Assembly: GCA_963714425.1 (NCBI GenBank)
Contig: CAVQOI010000009.1
Span: forward strand, 227,341 to 291,340
Direction of reading: 5' to 3'
DNA: 64,000 nt
From: DATCYX01 sp963714425
GTDB taxonomy: Bacteria; Chloroflexota; Anaerolineae; Anaerolineales; UBA4823
The position numbers and the translations under genes were made by a program. Below, piece after piece: positions 24,388 through 33,593 of this stretch (within the stretch, counting starts at the first letter, position 1; every line of letters starts with the position of its first letter). The notes beneath the pieces were generated by a model that was not told where the DNA came from, ran no database searches, and saw nothing but the letters and a program-made list of their open reading frames with translations.

Positions 24388-26916
24388 CTAAGGGGTCAGG
24401 GTCAAATGCGCTTCTGCCTGGGCTTCGATCTGCTCGCGCTCCCACAGCATAGGATGGTACTGGATGGTGCGCCACAGGTCGGTCATATCGTCGTAGTGCG
24501 GGTGGTATGCGTGTCCCGATTGTCCGCTGGTATGGATGAGCAGCGAATTCTGCAGGTTGCTGAAATCCACCAGCATGCGCATGGACGGCAGCCAGTTGAC
24601 CGAGTAAGGTTCATCGGCTGCTGGCTCCCAACCGGTGGCGTTGACGATCAACTCCCCGCCTGCCGTGCGGAACGGTCCACGGTTGAAAAGCGCCTCAATG
24701 GGACCAACACCCAACTCACCCAATGTGGCATTGCGCAGGGTCAGGGTATGTAAGTCCCCCCAGGCCCATTCAGAAGGATCCTCTCCCAGAGTCGCCTCCA
24801 GCTCGCTCACCGCCGACACAAAGGCGCGTAGGAGGATCTCATCGCGCCCCTCTATACGATCTGGGGTGGTGCGGTCGTCCCACCATTGGCTATCGGGTTG
24901 CTCTACAAGATGTCGCACGATCTCTATCCATCGGCTGCCTCCGCTTGGATAATACCCCTCAGGCAGGTCGTCATGGAAGGTAATTGCCAGTATTTGTCGC
25001 CAGAAGGCAGCAAATAGGGCTGCCCCTGCTGAATCCATGCGGTTCCGTCCATCCCAGCTCACCAACAGATCATAAGCCTGTGCTAGGATGGGTTCTGACC
25101 ATTTTCCCTGGGGTATGAATGGGATGAGAATCCTAGCATTTAAGTCCTGGTCGTCGCCTTGCATGGCTTGCATTGTAGCCGTATCCATGAGCCCGGTGTG
25201 GCTTTCGATCATCTCGACAATGCGCCGGGCGCGGTAACCATAATCCCACTCGGCGCTGATGAAGTAGGGGTATTCTCCACCGATCACTGCATTGTTGGCA
25301 GCAGCGATATACCCCTGTGGTGGGTTGAAACTGTTGGGCAGCTCCTCAAAGGGGATATATCCGGTCCACTCGTACTCGTCCGTCCATCCCGGAACGGGCA
25401 AGCTCCCATCCCCATTTGCCCGGATAGGGATTTTTCCTGGCGCCTGGTAGCCGATATTGCCTTCCACATCAGCGTAGACCACGTTCTGCGATGGCACATC
25501 GAACTGTGACAGGGCTGTGCGAAAATCCTGCCAGCTGGCAGCCCGGTTTAAGCGCCAAATAGCTGGGAAAGTATGCGAGACCTCCAGGGCGGTCCATCGT
25601 AAAGCGATTGCATAATCCTTTGGGAGCCGGATGCCCGAAGTCTCGCTAAACGATCCCAGATCTCCATAGGTATCCGAGATCACCGGGCCATGGCGTGTAT
25701 AGCGCACTGTGATCTCCACCTGCTCGCCGCCAGCCACATTGATGGTATCCCGCACCAGCCGCATATCGCTCCAGACACCATTCAATTCGTACTGGTTAGG
25801 ATTTGCCGGGTTGACTTTTTCGATATACAGGTCCATGACATCGGGTCCGAGATTCGTAAATCCCCATGCAATGCGATCATTGTGCCCAATGATCACGCCA
25901 GGCACTCCGGCGAAGGACACCCCGCTTACCTCAATCGGGCAGCCCTCCCCTTTTGGGACACAGTGCAACCCGACCTCGTACCAGATGGACGGCATCTGCG
26001 CCCCCAGGTGGGGGTCGTTTGCCAGCAGAGGCATGCCGGTGGTAGTGCGGCTTCCGGAAATTACCCAGCTGTTGGAACCCACCCCGGGTCCGGCTGGACC
26101 GATAAGAGCATCCAGGGCAAGTTTCTTGGATTCGAGATTAGAGAATAGAGAGTTGAGAGTGGCGAGGAGAGACTGCTTGTTTTCGAGCTCCGAGGCTTTG
26201 TTTTCAATTCTCAATTCTGCACTCCCTCCTGTAACAATTATCGGGTTTTCAACTGGATAGGGTGGGAACAGCTCAGCCACCTGCTTGGCAGTCAGGTTCT
26301 TCAACAGGATCGACCGCTCAATCTCCTCGTCCATGTTCCCGCGAAGATCCCATGCCATGGCCTTGCCCCAGGTGAGTGTGTGCACTGGCTGCCAAACCTC
26401 CACCAGGTAGCTTGGATTGAGCAGCTTCAACACCGCATACTCTAGGCTCAGTGCGCTCCCCCGATGCTCCGCCAGGTAGGCGTTCACCCCCTCCGCGTAA
26501 GCCTGCAGGATGGCGAGGCTCTGGGCATCCAGGCTTGCCAACTCTTCCTCGGCAATGCGCCGCCAGCCGAGAGTCCTTAGGAATCTATCCGTATCCACCT
26601 GGGATTCGCCGAACATCTCAGACAGCCTCCCAGAGCCGATATGCCGCCAAAAATCCATTTGCCAGAAGCGGTCCTGGGCATGCACGTAGCCTTGGGCAAA
26701 AAACAGATCATGTGTGTTGCCAGCGAATATTTGCGGCACGCCGAAAGAATCTCGGAATATATCCACAGGGGCATTCAGACCGCTCAATTGGATCTTACCC
26801 TGCACTTGCGGGAAGGACCGCCGGGCAGTGATAATGCCTCCAGCTGGCAGGAGGATTACCAGGAGCACAATTAGGCTGAGGAAGATATTGAAAATCAAGC
26901 GTGCAGTGCGAGACAT
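24388..26916 (-). CDS. Penicillin acylase family Ntn-hydrolase
   Basis: An 842-residue precursor of the penicillin amidase (S45) family, with an N-terminal membrane segment (about residues 8-30), an alpha-chain region (VDIFRDSFGVPQIFA, FFAQGYVHAQDRFWQMD), a spacer, and a beta-chain starting at the predicted nucleophile Ser281 in VGSNSWVISG. The oxyanion Asn region and HNDRIAWGFTN are also present. The precursor should self-cleave, removing the spacer, and hydrolyse an amide such as an acyl-homoserine lactone or acylated amine outside the membrane. The spacer contains a low-complexity insert (about residues 230-262). The ribosome site GGAGGGG is strong. Confidence 0.93.
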   Translation of the reverse strand: MSRTARLIFNIFLSLIVLLVILLPAGGIITARRSFPQVQGKIQLSGLNAPVDIFRDSFGVPQIFAGNTHDLFFAQGYVHAQDRFWQMDFWRHIGSGRLSEMFGESQVDTDRFLRTLGWRRIAEEELASLDAQSLAILQAYAEGVNAYLAEHRGSALSLEYAVLKLLNPSYLVEVWQPVHTLTWGKAMAWDLRGNMDEEIERSILLKNLTAKQVAELFPPYPVENPIIVTGGSAELRIENKASELENKQSLLATLNSLFSNLESKKLALDALIGPAGPGVGSNSWVISGSRTTTGMPLLANDPHLGAQMPSIWYEVGLHCVPKGEGCPIEVSGVSFAGVPGVIIGHNDRIAWGFTNLGPDVMDLYIEKVNPANPNQYELNGVWSDMRLVRDTINVAGGEQVEITVRYTRHGPVISDTYGDLGSFSETSGIRLPKDYAIALRWTALEVSHTFPAIWRLNRAASWQDFRTALSQFDVPSQNVVYADVEGNIGYQAPGKIPIRANGDGSLPVPGWTDEYEWTGYIPFEELPNSFNPPQGYIAAANNAVIGGEYPYFISAEWDYGYRARRIVEMIESHTGLMDTATMQAMQGDDQDLNARILIPFIPQGKWSEPILAQAYDLLVSWDGRNRMDSAGAALFAAFWRQILAITFHDDLPEGYYPSGGSRWIEIVRHLVEQPDSQWWDDRTTPDRIEGRDEILLRAFVSAVSELEATLGEDPSEWAWGDLHTLTLRNATLGELGVGPIEALFNRGPFRTAGGELIVNATGWEPAADEPYSVNWLPSMRMLVDFSNLQNSLLIHTSGQSGHAYHPHYDDMTDLWRTIQYHPMLWEREQIEAQAEAHLTLTP

Positions 26917-27007
26917 TTCCCCTCCATATCAATACTAGTTTACCATTCAGGGAGAATGCATCAAGTGCTAGACGCTTTGTTCTCGCGAAGGTCTCACAGA
27001 CAATCGT

Positions 27008-28381
27008 TCAACGCTCAAAGACCGCATCCGTGGATTGCTGCAATATCTCCCAGATATGATCGATCCACTCTCGGTGCTCGGGCTTCATCAAGACCGAACG
27101 CAGGCAGGTGATCATCTCCCGGTCGATAGCCACCCCAGCAGAAGCCAAGTCGAAGAAGGCTACCGGCAGCTCGACCAGTGCCAGGTGCAGGTTTCGAGTT
27201 GCAGCCTGTTTGAAGATCTCCCTGGATGCCTTCGAAGCTTCACTCACGCTTCCCTGGCGGACCGCCCAGACGACGATGTCCAGCTCCGGCTTGAATGCCG
27301 TCACGAAGCGTCCATCGGCTTTGATCTTCTCATGCAGCGTTAGCGCTGCAAGGCGCGTATCTTGCAGCATGGCGGCAAACTCGCCTCTGTGGACGAGGGG
27401 AAATAGCCTTTGAGTTGCCCATAACCCAACCGCAGCAGCCCCCGGACGCGAGCACTCCAGGCTGATCTCGCCCAGGTGCAGCTCGGTGGATGTGAAGTAT
27501 GTATAGGGTGAGTCGTGTTTGTAAAGACTTCCCACAGTTGGGTCGCGGAAGAGCACGCAGCCGCAGCCGTACGGCTGCAAGCCATGTTTGTGCGGGTCGA
27601 TCACAATCGAGTCCACCTGGCTAAGGCTGTCATAAGCGGACCTCGTGTCAGTATCCAGATTATCCGCGAGGGTAAAGTAGCCGCCATAAGCCGCATCAGC
27701 ATGCAGGCGGAAGCCGAAGCGCTTTCGCAGCTCTAGGATAGAGGGGAGTTGATCCACTGCGCCTATGGCGGTCGTCCCGATGGTAGCCACGACGGTGCTG
27801 ACGCCGCCGACCTTCAATCGGCTCTGCAAGGCAGCCATATCCATGCGGCCGCGGCGGTCACAGGGGAGCGACTCGAACTCCAGACCGAGGACGTTGCTGA
27901 TGCGCTGGTGGGTATAGTGCGCCTGTTCCGAGGCGACGATCACTCCTCCCGGGTGAAGCTGCCCGGATACCCACAACGCCTCCAGGTTTGCCATCGTGCC
28001 GCCGCTGGTGAGATGCCCAAGGTGGGTCTGCCAGCTGAACATACCTGCAATTTCAGCTACGGCTTCTTTCTCCATGCGCGAGCTTGCACGTCCGCCATCT
28101 AACGCGTGGTTGTTTGGGTTGATCCACATCGCCAGCATATACGCCAGGCGAGCCACCGGGTGGGGTGGCTTGAGCATCTGACCGGCGTAAAGCGGGTGAA
28201 AATAGGGGTAATTATCTTGCAAGCGTTCGGCAACCTCGAAGATCACATCCCGCAGGGCGGCTTCGTCAGAGAGTGTGGAAATCGCCACGGGCAGTCCGGA
28301 GAAACCCCCATCCAGCTCCTCGAGTGCCTGGAGCAGTATCTGAAGTGTATCCTTTTCAAACACAGAGGGTGTCCTCGTCAC
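27008..28381 (-). CDS. PLP-dependent group II decarboxylase
   Basis: A 457-residue pyridoxal-phosphate enzyme of the glutamate/tyrosine/aromatic amino-acid decarboxylase family. It has the cofactor lysine in SIVIDPHKHGLQPYG, the histidine that stacks on PLP (ASEQAHYTHQR) and HADAAYGGYF, whose aspartate binds the ring nitrogen. The substrate is not clear; tyrosine, aspartate or glutamate-type decarboxylation are all possible. GTG 28381 overlaps the acpS stop codon (GTGA), so the genes are translationally coupled. Confidence 0.9.
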   Translation of the reverse strand: MTRTPSVFEKDTLQILLQALEELDGGFSGLPVAISTLSDEAALRDVIFEVAERLQDNYPYFHPLYAGQMLKPPHPVARLAYMLAMWINPNNHALDGGRASSRMEKEAVAEIAGMFSWQTHLGHLTSGGTMANLEALWVSGQLHPGGVIVASEQAHYTHQRISNVLGLEFESLPCDRRGRMDMAALQSRLKVGGVSTVVATIGTTAIGAVDQLPSILELRKRFGFRLHADAAYGGYFTLADNLDTDTRSAYDSLSQVDSIVIDPHKHGLQPYGCGCVLFRDPTVGSLYKHDSPYTYFTSTELHLGEISLECSRPGAAAVGLWATQRLFPLVHRGEFAAMLQDTRLAALTLHEKIKADGRFVTAFKPELDIVVWAVRQGSVSEASKASREIFKQAATRNLHLALVELPVAFFDLASAGVAIDREMITCLRSVLMKPEHREWIDHIWEILQQSTDAVFER

Positions 28382-28755
28382 TGGCTTGCCTCACCAAGCG
28401 CAACCACCATCGCTATTGCGTGAGTGTGAGTGTGGCTCAGGCTGAGCGACCAAACATGAAAGTCCAATGTTTCCGCCAACTGGGCTGCCTGACCATGCAG
28501 CTTCAAGAGAGGTTGGCGGGCTTCTCCACGCAGCACCTCGATCTCCTTCCAGGCGACCGGGCCAATCCCTGTTCCCAGTGCCTTGGCCACCGCCTCTTTG
28601 GCGGCGAAACGCGCCGCCAGAGAGACCAGGTTTTCTCCCACCTCGCTGAGCTCTCGCTCCGTGAAGACACGCCCCAGGAAACGCTCCCCGTGCCGCTCAA
28701 TGGTGCCTTGGAATCGCTCGATCTCTACCAGATCGACCCCTGTACCTAGTTTCAA
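28378..28755 (-). CDS. acpS: Holo-[acyl-carrier-protein] synthase
   Basis: A 125-residue phosphopantetheinyl transferase of AcpS type. It has the N-terminal GVDLVEIERF with a magnesium-binding Asp, FTERELSE, and the second metal/CoA motif RFAAKEAVAKALGTG. The C-terminus SLSHTHTHAIAMVVA is typical. It transfers 4'-phosphopantetheine from CoA to acyl-carrier protein, activating fatty-acid synthesis. It lies 17 bases downstream of the second M16 peptidase gene. Confidence 0.95.
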   Translation of the reverse strand: MKLGTGVDLVEIERFQGTIERHGERFLGRVFTERELSEVGENLVSLAARFAAKEAVAKALGTGIGPVAWKEIEVLRGEARQPLLKLHGQAAQLAETLDFHVWSLSLSHTHTHAIAMVVALGEASQ

Positions 28756-28772
28756 CTTAATCCTTCCTATCT

Positions 28773-30068
28773 TCAGCTGGCAGGAGGTCCAGCAATGGCA
28801 ATGCCCAGCTTATCGGGGTGCAAGTAGTGCTGCGCTGCAGCCAGCACATCCTCAACAGTCACCGCCCGCACCATGTCGGCGTAGCGGAAGTAGTAATCCA
28901 GCCCCAAGTCGTAACGCTCAAGGTTGAGCAGCGCGCCTGCCACACCACTGTTGGATTCCAGACTGAGGGGCAAGCGTCCAATAAAATTTGCCTGGCTATC
29001 GGCAAGCTCCGCCGCGTCGACAGGCTGGCTGACGAAGCGGGCAATCTCCTGCCGGATGAGCGCCTGCGCCTGTTCGACATTCGCCGGGTCAACCCCTGCC
29101 GATATGCTCCAGGGCCCCGGTCCCATGCCTCCGCTCAGGCTAGAATAGGCATAATAAGCCAGACCGGCTTTCTCGCGCACAGCATCGCCTATGCGCCCCA
29201 TCATGCCGAACTGCCCTAACACGCTGTTGCCCAGAGAAGCCGCCACAAAATCCGGAGAGCGGCGGGGTGGCCCAGCAACGCCCATCACGATATCGGACTG
29301 GTATTTCCCTGGTATGCTCACAACTTCGGTGCTGGTCGCCTGTAGAGGCTTCAAATGTGGTAGATCAGGCAGGTCGACCTGCTGCGGATTTCCCCAATCA
29401 GCCAGCACAGCCGCCACCAGATCGACAGCACGAGAAGGCTCTACCGCGCCAACAACTACGACCACCATTTCTCGGGGGCTAAAATACCGTTGGTGGAAAT
29501 CGAGCAGGTCCTGGCGGGTGATGGACTGAACCGTCTCGGGAACTCCTTCGTCTGGCCGGCTGTAAGGATGACCTGCATAGACTATCTTATCGAAGGCCAG
29601 GGAGGCCATCTCACCGGTATCCTGAGCACGGATTGCCAGGCCAGTCAGCACCTGCGCCCGCAGCCGCTCTACCTGGTTTTCCGGGAAAACGGGCTGGCGA
29701 AGCGCCTGTGAGATGAGCTCCAGGAGCATGCTAAGATCCTCTGCCAGCGCCCTACCTCCAAAGCCGGTCGTGTGCGTGCCGCCATCGAACCCCAGGCTGG
29801 CACCTGCCGATTCGAGAGCATCGTATATCGCCTGGAAATCGCGATGGGCAGTGCCACGCATTAATCCTGAGGCTGCGAAATCAGCCAGCCCGAGCTTATC
29901 GTCTGGGTCGGAAAGGGATCCGGCTGGCAAGTAACCGGTGAGTGCCACGGATGGGCTATTAAAATTCGCACGAGCCAGCACAACAATCCCATTGGGTAGA
30001 ACCACGCGCGTGATATCATCCGGGCCAGGTAAGGAATGAATCATGGGTGTTCCAGGTTGACGCATCAT
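28773..30068 (-). CDS. M16 peptidase-like protein, inactive-subunit type
   Basis: About 431 residues from ATG 30068, whose ATGA overlaps the stop of the upstream M16 gene. It begins MMRQPGTPMIHS and shows the insulinase-fold pattern (TRVVLPNGIVVLARAN, GLADFAASGLMRGT). The zinc motif HxxEH is absent: where the active subunit has HWVEH, this one has no His or Glu. It keeps the R/Y substrate-binding region (VREKAGLAYYAYSSLSGG). Bacterial M16B proteases work as heterodimers of one active and one inactive subunit, and this gene fits the latter. A frame open through both genes exists only because of the upstream frameshift. Confidence 0.9.
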   Translation of the reverse strand: MMRQPGTPMIHSLPGPDDITRVVLPNGIVVLARANFNSPSVALTGYLPAGSLSDPDDKLGLADFAASGLMRGTAHRDFQAIYDALESAGASLGFDGGTHTTGFGGRALAEDLSMLLELISQALRQPVFPENQVERLRAQVLTGLAIRAQDTGEMASLAFDKIVYAGHPYSRPDEGVPETVQSITRQDLLDFHQRYFSPREMVVVVVGAVEPSRAVDLVAAVLADWGNPQQVDLPDLPHLKPLQATSTEVVSIPGKYQSDIVMGVAGPPRRSPDFVAASLGNSVLGQFGMMGRIGDAVREKAGLAYYAYSSLSGGMGPGPWSISAGVDPANVEQAQALIRQEIARFVSQPVDAAELADSQANFIGRLPLSLESNSGVAGALLNLERYDLGLDYYFRYADMVRAVTVEDVLAAAQHYLHPDKLGIAIAGPPAS

Positions 30069-31355
30069 ATCGCCTCTCCATTCCCTGAGGGTAAGTAGAC
30101 CCCATAGATGCGGTTTTGCGGGCGCAAATAGATCTGAGCTGCGCGTTGCACATCGGCTGGCGTGACAGCTGCAAGCTGGTCCAGATAAGTAACGAACCAG
30201 TCGTAGCTGGCGAACATCTCGGAGAACCCTAGCCAGAACGCCTGGTTGGTGATCGAACTCGCTGCCATAGGCAAACAAAGCGCGCGCCTGCTTGACAGCC
30301 CGGTTTAGCTCCTCTATTTGGGGCGGAGCATCTTGCAAACGCTTGATCTCATCATTGAGCACCGCAAGCACCTCATCGTGGACACGCTCTGGGCGCAGGA
30401 CGACGGTGATAGTGTGCAGGAAGGGATCAATGGTCGCCTGCAATCCTCCGGAGACACTAACAGCCAGCTCCCCATCTACCAAAGCCTGGTACAAGCGGGA
30501 TGTTTTATTAGAAATGCCTCCGCCGAACATGTTCAAGCTGCTCGGTCCGGTCAGCAAGCTGTCTAGAACTGTGAGTGCAAAAAAGTCCCGGTCAGTGCCA
30601 GCTGGCGCGTGGTGGGCAAATTGGATAAACGTCGTTTCACCCGGTCCTTCCATAGTGACACGTCGCTCGCCGGACTGGGGCGGCTCCTGGCGGCTAGGCG
30701 TAGGGGGCGCGACGCCAGCAGGGATAGACGCGAACAGCTCCTCGATCCGATGCAGCATCTCATCGGTTTTGAAATCACCAGCTACAGCGAGTACGGCGTT
30801 GTTGGGGGTGTAATACATCCGGTAGTGCTTGTCGAGGTCCTCCCGTTGCATGGATTGGAGATCAGCTAGATCTCCGATCACTTCGTGGTGGTAGGAGTGG
30901 ACGCGGAAAGCCATCGCCTGAAGCTCTTCCCCTAACCGGAAGAGCGGCTGGTTTTCGTTACCCTGGCGCTCCGAAATGATCACAGTACGCTCGGAGGCGA
31001 CCTCGTCGTTTGTATATTCGGTGTTCATCATACGGTCAGCTTCCAACCGCAAGGCGAGGTCTATCTTTTCCGAAGGCATTGTCTCGAAATATGTGGTCCA
31101 GTCCAGGTAGGTAAATGCGTTCCAGAATCCACCTTCCCGCGAAATGGCTTTATCTAGCACGCTGGCAGGGAATTGGGGGGTACCTTTGAACTGCATGTGC
31201 TCTACCCAATGCGAGATACCCGTGCATCCTGGGATCTCATTGCGCGAACCTACCCGATACCACACCCAGTGACTGATTATGGGAGCAGTATGGATCTCTT
31301 TCAACATCACCAGTAAACCATTTGGGAGTTGCTTCTTCGTGATTGGTTGTTCCAA
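30065..31355 (-). pseudogene. M16 zinc peptidase, active-subunit type, with one frameshift
   Basis: The start (MEQPITKKQLPNGLLVM) and zinc motif H49-W-V-E-H53 mark an active M16 subunit, with a further conserved Glu in ASERTVIISER. Near 30256-30257 one extra base (GAGTTCG where GAGTCG restores the frame) shifts the reading out of register. The lost frame continues as SITNQAFWLGFSEMFASYDW and ends at TGA 30067-30065, overlapping the next start. Since the rest is intact, a sequencing error is at least as likely as true inactivation. If intact, it would be the catalytic partner of the downstream gene. Confidence 0.85.
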
Positions 31356-31414
31356 AAGTACCTCTCAGTTATTAGGTATAAATCTCAGTTGATTTCAGTA
31401 TGGTGCTTATCATG

Positions 31415-31465
31415 GAAAATTGGGCGTTCGCTGAGTGCTGCGCCCCCAGCACACGCCCAATTTTC
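31415..31465. terminator. Inverted repeat between divergent genes (terminator-like)
   Basis: A 12-bp perfect outer stem (GAAAATTGGGCG with CGCCCAATTTTC) and an inner stem (GTGCTG/CAGCAC) lie between the divergent M16 and flavoprotein genes. A terminator would not be expected there, so it may instead be a regulatory hairpin. Confidence 0.45.
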
Positions 31466-31577
31466 GGATCTCCCACGGTTTTCGGGAGGGTTGGGAGCAT
31501 GAGTGGATATGCCACAAATATAGCACATAATAAACATTTTGAGTTGCGAGCAGATGACCCTTTGTGCCTTGAGGCAC

Positions 31578-31606
31578 TTGTGGAATCCCACCCAACCCAA
31601 TATAAT
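31578..31606 (+). promoter_or_regulatory. Promoter of the flavoprotein gene
   Basis: A -35 TTGTGG (31578-31583) and a perfect -10 TATAAT (31601-31606) are spaced by 17 bases. The TTG start follows about 64 bases downstream of the -10 box. Confidence 0.65.
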
Positions 31607-31669
31607 CTTAAGTGGCATAATCCTCTAGGAAAAGAATTATTACGTTCATCAATCCCGAAGGAGGTTTCC

Positions 31670-33031
31670 TTGAGCACTGAAATGCAGCCCAAATACATCG
31701 CAGCCGTTATCGGCGCAGGACCAGCGGGATTGTTCGGGGCACGCCATCTCGTCACGTCGGGAGTTCGTGTCGTGCTGATAAACCGTGATATCAAGCCTGG
31801 GGGGCTAGCTGAATACGGCATCTATCCGACCAAACACAAAATGAAAGAGGGTTTGCGCAAGCAGTTCCGGCAGATCTTGCAGCTCCCTGACCTGGATTAC
31901 TATGGAAATGTCTCAGTGGGTGAGCAAGGGGATGTGACCCTTAGTGCGTTGAAATCCGCTGGTTTCCAGGCGATCCTGGTCACCGTGGGTGCGCAGGGTA
32001 CCAAATGGTTGGGCTTGCCAGGCGAAGAGCTACCTCGAGGGGTTTACCACGCCAAAGATATCGTCTACCATTACAACAAACTACCTCCCTACTTTGAGAA
32101 GAAGTTCTTCATTGGCCAGCGAGTCGCACTGGTTGGAGCAGGAAATGTGATGCTGGATATAGCCCGCTGGTTAATCCGGGATGTAAAAGTTAGCGACGTA
32201 ATTGCAGTTGTGCGGCGCGGCCCGGCAGAGGTTAAATTCGATAAGAAAGAGATGGAGTCTGTCATTGCCAACCTAGACCAGAAAGCCCTTGATGCCGAAT
32301 TAGCTCGCGTGACTCCCTTGATGGAATCACTTGGTCAGGACCCGGCTGGAGCCAAGAATTTCATCCTCTCCGCGATGGAAAAAGCCAAAGAGCCCGTGTC
32401 CGAAACCCGCTTCCTGTTCGATTTCTTGGCTTCGCCGGTGCGCATCCTGGGCGATGCCTCCGGTCAGGTCACCGGAGTGGAAGTGGAGGAAACCACACTG
32501 GTTCCAAGCAACGGCGATACCAAAGCCAGAGGAACAGGGGCAAAGCGCGTTATCGACGTGGATACGGTTATATTTGCCATCGGCGACAAAGTGGATGACC
32601 ATTTTGGTCTTCCTGTGAAATGGAACCAGTTCATTAAAAGCCCCACCCCCAGATTCGCTATCGATGGCACATCCTATGAGCTCATTGACCCAGAAACCAA
32701 CCAGGAAATCCCGGGCATCTTCGTAGCCGGCTGGTCGCGAGAGGCCAGCAGCGGGTTAGTCGGCATTGCACGCAAAGATGGCGAGAGCGGCGCCAAAGCC
32801 ATGCTCCAATACCTAAACACCCTCCCACTCCTCGAGGAGCCTGCAACCGTGCTAGACAACCTTCAGGGGCTGCTGGAAAAATTCGCAAAACCGGTCATTA
32901 CCAAGGATGACATTCAGCGCCTGCAGACTGCTGAAGAAGCCGTCGCTGAGCGGAGTTTGCTGGAAGAGTTCAAATACGGTACGGATGAGGAAATGTTGGT
33001 CGCAATGGGTATGACAGTACCTTCTGCATAA
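31670..33031 (+). CDS. Ferredoxin-NADP reductase-like flavoprotein (adrenodoxin reductase type)
   Basis: A 453-residue FAD enzyme from TTG 31670, five bases after an AAGGAGG site. The FAD motif VIGAGPAGLFGARHL is at the N-terminus, with KPGGLAEYGIYPTKHKMK after it as in adrenodoxin reductase and GltD-like proteins. The NADP-binding segment is VALVGAGNVMLDIARWL, with VVRRGP further on. It should pass electrons between NADPH and a ferredoxin, or run in reverse. It has a strong terminator downstream and a promoter upstream, so it is transcribed alone. Confidence 0.9.
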   Translation: MSTEMQPKYIAAVIGAGPAGLFGARHLVTSGVRVVLINRDIKPGGLAEYGIYPTKHKMKEGLRKQFRQILQLPDLDYYGNVSVGEQGDVTLSALKSAGFQAILVTVGAQGTKWLGLPGEELPRGVYHAKDIVYHYNKLPPYFEKKFFIGQRVALVGAGNVMLDIARWLIRDVKVSDVIAVVRRGPAEVKFDKKEMESVIANLDQKALDAELARVTPLMESLGQDPAGAKNFILSAMEKAKEPVSETRFLFDFLASPVRILGDASGQVTGVEVEETTLVPSNGDTKARGTGAKRVIDVDTVIFAIGDKVDDHFGLPVKWNQFIKSPTPRFAIDGTSYELIDPETNQEIPGIFVAGWSREASSGLVGIARKDGESGAKAMLQYLNTLPLLEEPATVLDNLQGLLEKFAKPVITKDDIQRLQTAEEAVAERSLLEEFKYGTDEEMLVAMGMTVPSA

Positions 33032-33056
33032 TTTCTCACCGAGCGTTAAATGATCA

Positions 33057-33091
33057 GGGTTTTTAGATAGGTTGCGCCTATCTAAAAACCC
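33057..33091 (+). terminator. Rho-independent terminator
   Basis: A perfect 15-bp stem (GGGTTTTTAGATAGG with its complement; loop TTGCG) is followed by TTTTGTGTT. It lies 26 bases after the flavoprotein stop codon. Confidence 0.88.
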
Positions 33092-33147
33092 TTTTGTGTT
33101 CGCTCGGGTGGTTATTCTTGCCAGCCGTGTTTCTTCATTGAATATTA

Positions 33148-33591
33148 TTATTTGCGCTGAGGATAGCGAATGAGCATTAACATGCCAATGACAATTGCAG
33201 CCTCGCCTATCATTACGCCAATCGCCTGCCAGGGACCAAAATATGGAATTTTTGGGAAAGTATGGTTGCCCAAACCGAATATGTCTGCCATCCCAGAGGC
33301 TACTGCCATGAGATAACCGGTGGTCACCAGGCGCAGACCGATATCTGCGATGATGGACCTTTCGGAACCATTCCAAAACGTATTCAGAGTGAAGAAGCCA
33401 CCTATGCAGATAAATGCCAGACCGATGAGAAATACAGCTATCTGCACGAAACCCATGACAGGGCTGCGGTCCAGTCCGAACAAACCAGGGTCTGCTCCGA
33501 GCAGGTAGATCAACAGCCCCAAGATTGTTATAGCTATCCCCACGCGGATACGAGCGTGGCTATTTCCATTGCGTTGAGAGATTGATCTCAT
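33148..33591 (-). CDS. Small four-helix membrane protein of unknown function
   Basis: About 147 residues from ATG 33591; a longer frame overlaps the dipeptidase gene. It has four hydrophobic segments (about residues 16-34, 43-68, 84-103 and 115-140) and a short basic C-terminus (RYPQRK). I recognise no family. It starts two bases after the dipeptidase stop codon and is the last gene of the minus-strand run from 36763. Confidence 0.7.
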   Translation of the reverse strand: MRSISQRNGNSHARIRVGIAITILGLLIYLLGADPGLFGLDRSPVMGFVQIAVFLIGLAFICIGGFFTLNTFWNGSERSIIADIGLRLVTTGYLMAVASGMADIFGLGNHTFPKIPYFGPWQAIGVMIGEAAIVIGMLMLIRYPQRK

Positions 33592-33593
33592 GG

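Larger units (their letters stand above)
31356..31669. other. Intergenic region of about 310 bases
   Basis: It holds the inverted repeat at 31415-31465 and the promoter at 31578-31606. The rest is without recognisable genes. A frame open from 31400 joins the flavoprotein but lacks family similarity before TTG 31670. Confidence 0.6.

Noticed and set aside
28773..31355. Single fused double-M16 protein of 860 residues
   Set aside because: The middle 60 residues are frameshift nonsense; the alternative frame gives the proper domain end and an ATGA junction.
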